NCBI GenBank assembly: GCA_023264315.1
Contig: JALQST010000038.1
Location: forward strand, 1-13,753
DNA length: 13,753 nt
Direction of reading: 5' to 3'
Source: Nodosilinea sp. BSH.14
GTDB lineage: Bacteria > Cyanobacteriota > Cyanobacteriia > Phormidesmidales > Phormidesmidaceae
Positions 11,875-13,753 of this stretch are shown one piece after another; positions within the stretch are counted from its first letter, which is position 1; every line of letters starts with the position of its first letter. Under the pieces are notes generated by a model. The model was not told the origin of the DNA and searched no databases. It was given only the letters and a program-made list of their open reading frames with translations. A program made the position numbers and the translations under genes.

Positions 11875-13002
11875 ATGGCTGGGCTACGGTTGTTGTTGGT
11901 GTCTACCCCCGTGGGGCCGCTGGGGTCGGGGTTGGGGGGAGGTGTGGAACTCACCCTGCTCAATCTGGGCCAGGAATTACTAAGACGAGGCCATGGGGTG
12001 ACGGTGTTGGCCCCGGCGGGGTCAGTGCTGGGGGATATTCCTGTGGTTGGTCTGATTGGGGAACTTCAGCCCACCGCCCACACCCAGGGCCGCAATACGC
12101 CGATTACCCTGCCCAAACAGAGCGTCCTAGGGCAGATGTGGGACTATGCCCGCCAGCACCAAGGGGAGTTTGACCTGATCGTTAACTTTGCCTACGACTG
12201 GCTCCCCTTCTACCTGACGCCCTTTTTCCAAACCCCCGTGGCCCACTTCGTCACCATGGGTTCCCTCAGCGAGGCCATGGATGGGGCGGTGCAGCGGGTG
12301 GCGGCGCAGTTTCCCGGTCGCCTCGGGGCCTACACCCGCACCCAGGCGGAGACCTTCGGCTGTGGGGAGGCCTTCGCCATTCTTAGCAGCGCCATTGACC
12401 TGGAAGCCTACCAGTTTTGCCCCACACCGGGGAATGCCCTGGCATGGCTGGGGCGCATTTCCCCCGAAAAAGCCCTGGAAGACGCCCTGGCGGCGGCAGA
12501 AGTTGCCCAGGTGCCCCTGAAAATTCTGGGCAAACTGGAGGACGAAGCCTACTGGCAGACCCTTTGCCAGCGCTTTCCCCAGGCCGAGGCCAGTTATTTG
12601 GGATTTCTCCCCACCCAGGAACTTCAGGCCGTGGTGGGCCAGTGCCGCGCCCTGGTGATGACCCCGCGCTGGGTAGAAGCCTTTGGCAATGTGGCCATCG
12701 AAGCCCTGGCCTGTGGCGTTCCGGTGATTGCCTATGATCGGGGTGGCCCCAGCGAAATTGTGCAGTCCGGCACCACGGGCTGGCTGGTGCCCCCCGACGA
12801 CGTCGTTGCCCTGACCGATGCCATGCAGCGCCTAGAGACCCTCAACCGATCCGCCTGCCGCCACCAGGCCGAGACAGACTATTCCCTTCCAGCCCTGGGG
12901 GAACGGTTTGAAGCCTGGTTCGGTCAATGTCTGAGCAGCCCATCCCCAGGTGGCGATGGTATAGGAACCATCGCCACCTGGGCACCCTATCCGTCCCCAT
13001 GA
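11875..13002 (+). CDS. GT4-type glycosyltransferase (GT-B fold)
   Basis: A retaining glycosyltransferase that probably moves a sugar from a nucleotide-sugar donor to a lipid or glycan acceptor at the cytoplasmic membrane face. The 375 residues show a GT-B organisation. The N-terminal domain has LLLVSTPVGPLGSGLGGG (6-23), the usual glycine-rich loop, and ELLRRGHGVTVLAP (34-47). The C-terminal donor domain has WLGRISPEKAL (191-201) and the E-x7-E motif in EAFGNVAIEALACGVPVIA (268-286; Glu268, Glu276), then RGGPSEIV (289-296). ATG 11875 is supported by agga upstream at about 11863. It sits 53 bp after the transporter gene. The last 20 or so residues (SSPSPGGDGIGTIATW and on) are encoded by a palindrome and look non-conserved, so the ancestral C-terminus may have been shorter. 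Confidence 0.88.
   Translation: MAGLRLLLVSTPVGPLGSGLGGGVELTLLNLGQELLRRGHGVTVLAPAGSVLGDIPVVGLIGELQPTAHTQGRNTPITLPKQSVLGQMWDYARQHQGEFDLIVNFAYDWLPFYLTPFFQTPVAHFVTMGSLSEAMDGAVQRVAAQFPGRLGAYTRTQAETFGCGEAFAILSSAIDLEAYQFCPTPGNALAWLGRISPEKALEDALAAAEVAQVPLKILGKLEDEAYWQTLCQRFPQAEASYLGFLPTQELQAVVGQCRALVMTPRWVEAFGNVAIEALACGVPVIAYDRGGPSEIVQSGTTGWLVPPDDVVALTDAMQRLETLNRSACRHQAETDYSLPALGERFEAWFGQCLSSPSPGGDGIGTIATWAPYPSP
12945..12982 (+). terminator. 16 bp perfect hairpin overlapping the end of the glycosyltransferase gene
   Basis: cccaggtggcgatggt (12945-12960), a 6-base loop (ataggа region 12961-12966) and the exact complement (12967-12982) form a very stable hairpin ending 20 bases before the stop codon end at 13002. 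There is no T tract. It may be a transcript 3' end or a repeat inserted in the coding tail. The gap after the gene (13003-13244) has no other feature I can support. Confidence 0.5.
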
Positions 13003-13244
13003 GTTCGCGGTGACACCCATCACGGTTCCATCACGCCCGTGGCGATACCCAACAAATGGTTAAACACAGTGGCTAAGACAACCTGAACTCACTAGAGTGA
13101 AGGGACGATAGCCGCTTCTCCCTCACACCCAAGGAAACAGGGCGCAGAATTCGTGCGGAGGATAGGTGTGTGACCATCCTAGAAATGGAATACTCTGGAA
13201 AAGGCGTGGGCCTTGCGCGGTAAAGGCTAAGGAAATAGGCGACC

Positions 13245-13753
13245 ATGAAACTCGATACCGGACTCTTTAGACTTGATTTTGAGGATCACCATGCGGTGTT
13301 AGGGATCCCCATTACCGCCGATGCCAAGGTCGTGCGTAAACGCTACCTAGCCATTGCTCGGAAGCTTCATCCCGATAGTCTTTCAGGCCTTTCCGATGAC
13401 GATATCCAGCAGGCCAGTGACCTGTTGTCTAAGTGGGTGAACCCCGCCTATGAATCCCTCAGCCAGGAAAAAATCTTTGCCGAGCATCAGATTATTCTCA
13501 AGCTGAAGGGGCAGGGGCTGAAACAAGCGCCCACACCGCCCGATGTCAACAGCGAAGCCGCCCGCACCCTGCTCCAGGCTCCCCAGGTGGATCTCGCCTA
13601 CCAACAGGCCGTCACCTCCTTGGCCGATAAGCAGTACGAAGAACTGGCCCAGGTCTTGGAGGTGATTGGCCAACTCAGCGAACTGAATCTCGTCTATCTA
13701 TACCGGACTAGCGGCAGTGCGGCGGCCAGTGCCCGCCCAGCCCCACCGGAGCC
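13245..13753 (+). CDS. J-domain (DnaJ-like) protein, N-terminal part (3' truncated by window edge)
   Basis: The first 169 codons of a protein that probably recruits and stimulates an Hsp70 (DnaK) partner. An N-terminal J domain is visible: LDFEDHHAVLGIPITADA (10-27), helix II VRKRYLAIARKL (30-41) and the invariant HPD (42-44), followed by helix III (ASDLLSKWVNPAYESLS). Downstream, residues about 80-169 are helical and unlike the G/F or zinc-finger regions of true DnaJ, so this is a type III (C-type) J protein. The spacing differs slightly from classical DnaJ (VLGIPITADAKVVRKRY instead of DYYEVLGV). The ATG at 13245 has aagga at 13229-13233. The frame remains open at the window end. I recall similar J-domain proteins in other cyanobacteria but no assigned role. 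Confidence 0.85.
   Translation, partial: MKLDTGLFRLDFEDHHAVLGIPITADAKVVRKRYLAIARKLHPDSLSGLSDDDIQQASDLLSKWVNPAYESLSQEKIFAEHQIILKLKGQGLKQAPTPPDVNSEAARTLLQAPQVDLAYQQAVTSLADKQYEELAQVLEVIGQLSELNLVYLYRTSGSAAASARPAPPE

Overview
This window looks like a stretch of GC-rich cyanobacterial chromosome, most likely from a filamentous Leptolyngbya- or Nodosilinea-like lineage. The evidence is a PAP/fibrillin-family protein, a short SppA without a membrane anchor, a monofunctional AroH chorismate mutase, a full-length glycine decarboxylase, and several short palindromic or heptameric repeats of the kind cyanobacteria scatter through their genomes. The taxon is inferred from protein character and repeat style only. 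I noticed no HIP1 (GCGATCGC) site by eye, which is not an exhaustive count.

Layout. (1) 1-1017: the 3' end of ilvD, then a gap with three consecutive palindromes, then a 91-codon gene of unknown function. (2) 1070-3216: a fibrillin-like gene on the minus strand and a nitronate-monooxygenase-like flavoprotein gene on the plus strand, divergent across a 383 bp gap. That gap holds a clear intrinsic terminator just upstream of the flavoprotein gene, which suggests a leader attenuator or a small RNA. (3) 3253-5405: a small acidic hypothetical gene, an 18 bp inverted repeat, a secreted PPC-like protein gene, and a convergent gene for a secreted His-rich protein. (4) 5637-8597: gcvP on the minus strand, with repeat DNA encoding the linker between its two halves. 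(5) 8740-10311: a decayed ribbon-helix-helix reading frame, then aroH and sppA, all on the minus strand. (6) 10312-10804: a divergent promoter region carrying a cloverleaf-like repeat. (7) 10805-13002: an EamA-type transporter and a GT4 glycosyltransferase, probably co-transcribed; the glycosyltransferase reading frame ends inside a 16 bp palindrome. (8) 13245-end: the start of a J-domain protein gene.

The genes do not form one pathway. Branched-chain amino-acid synthesis, glycine cleavage (photorespiration and C1 supply), aromatic amino-acid synthesis, proteolysis, envelope and sugar functions sit side by side, as is usual in cyanobacteria. I see no CRISPR array, tRNA, rRNA, prophage or complete transposon. 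No coherent new multi-gene system is evident. The best leads are the leader terminator before the flavoprotein gene, the repeat-encoded linker in GcvP, the altered active-site position in AroH, and the secreted His-rich protein.
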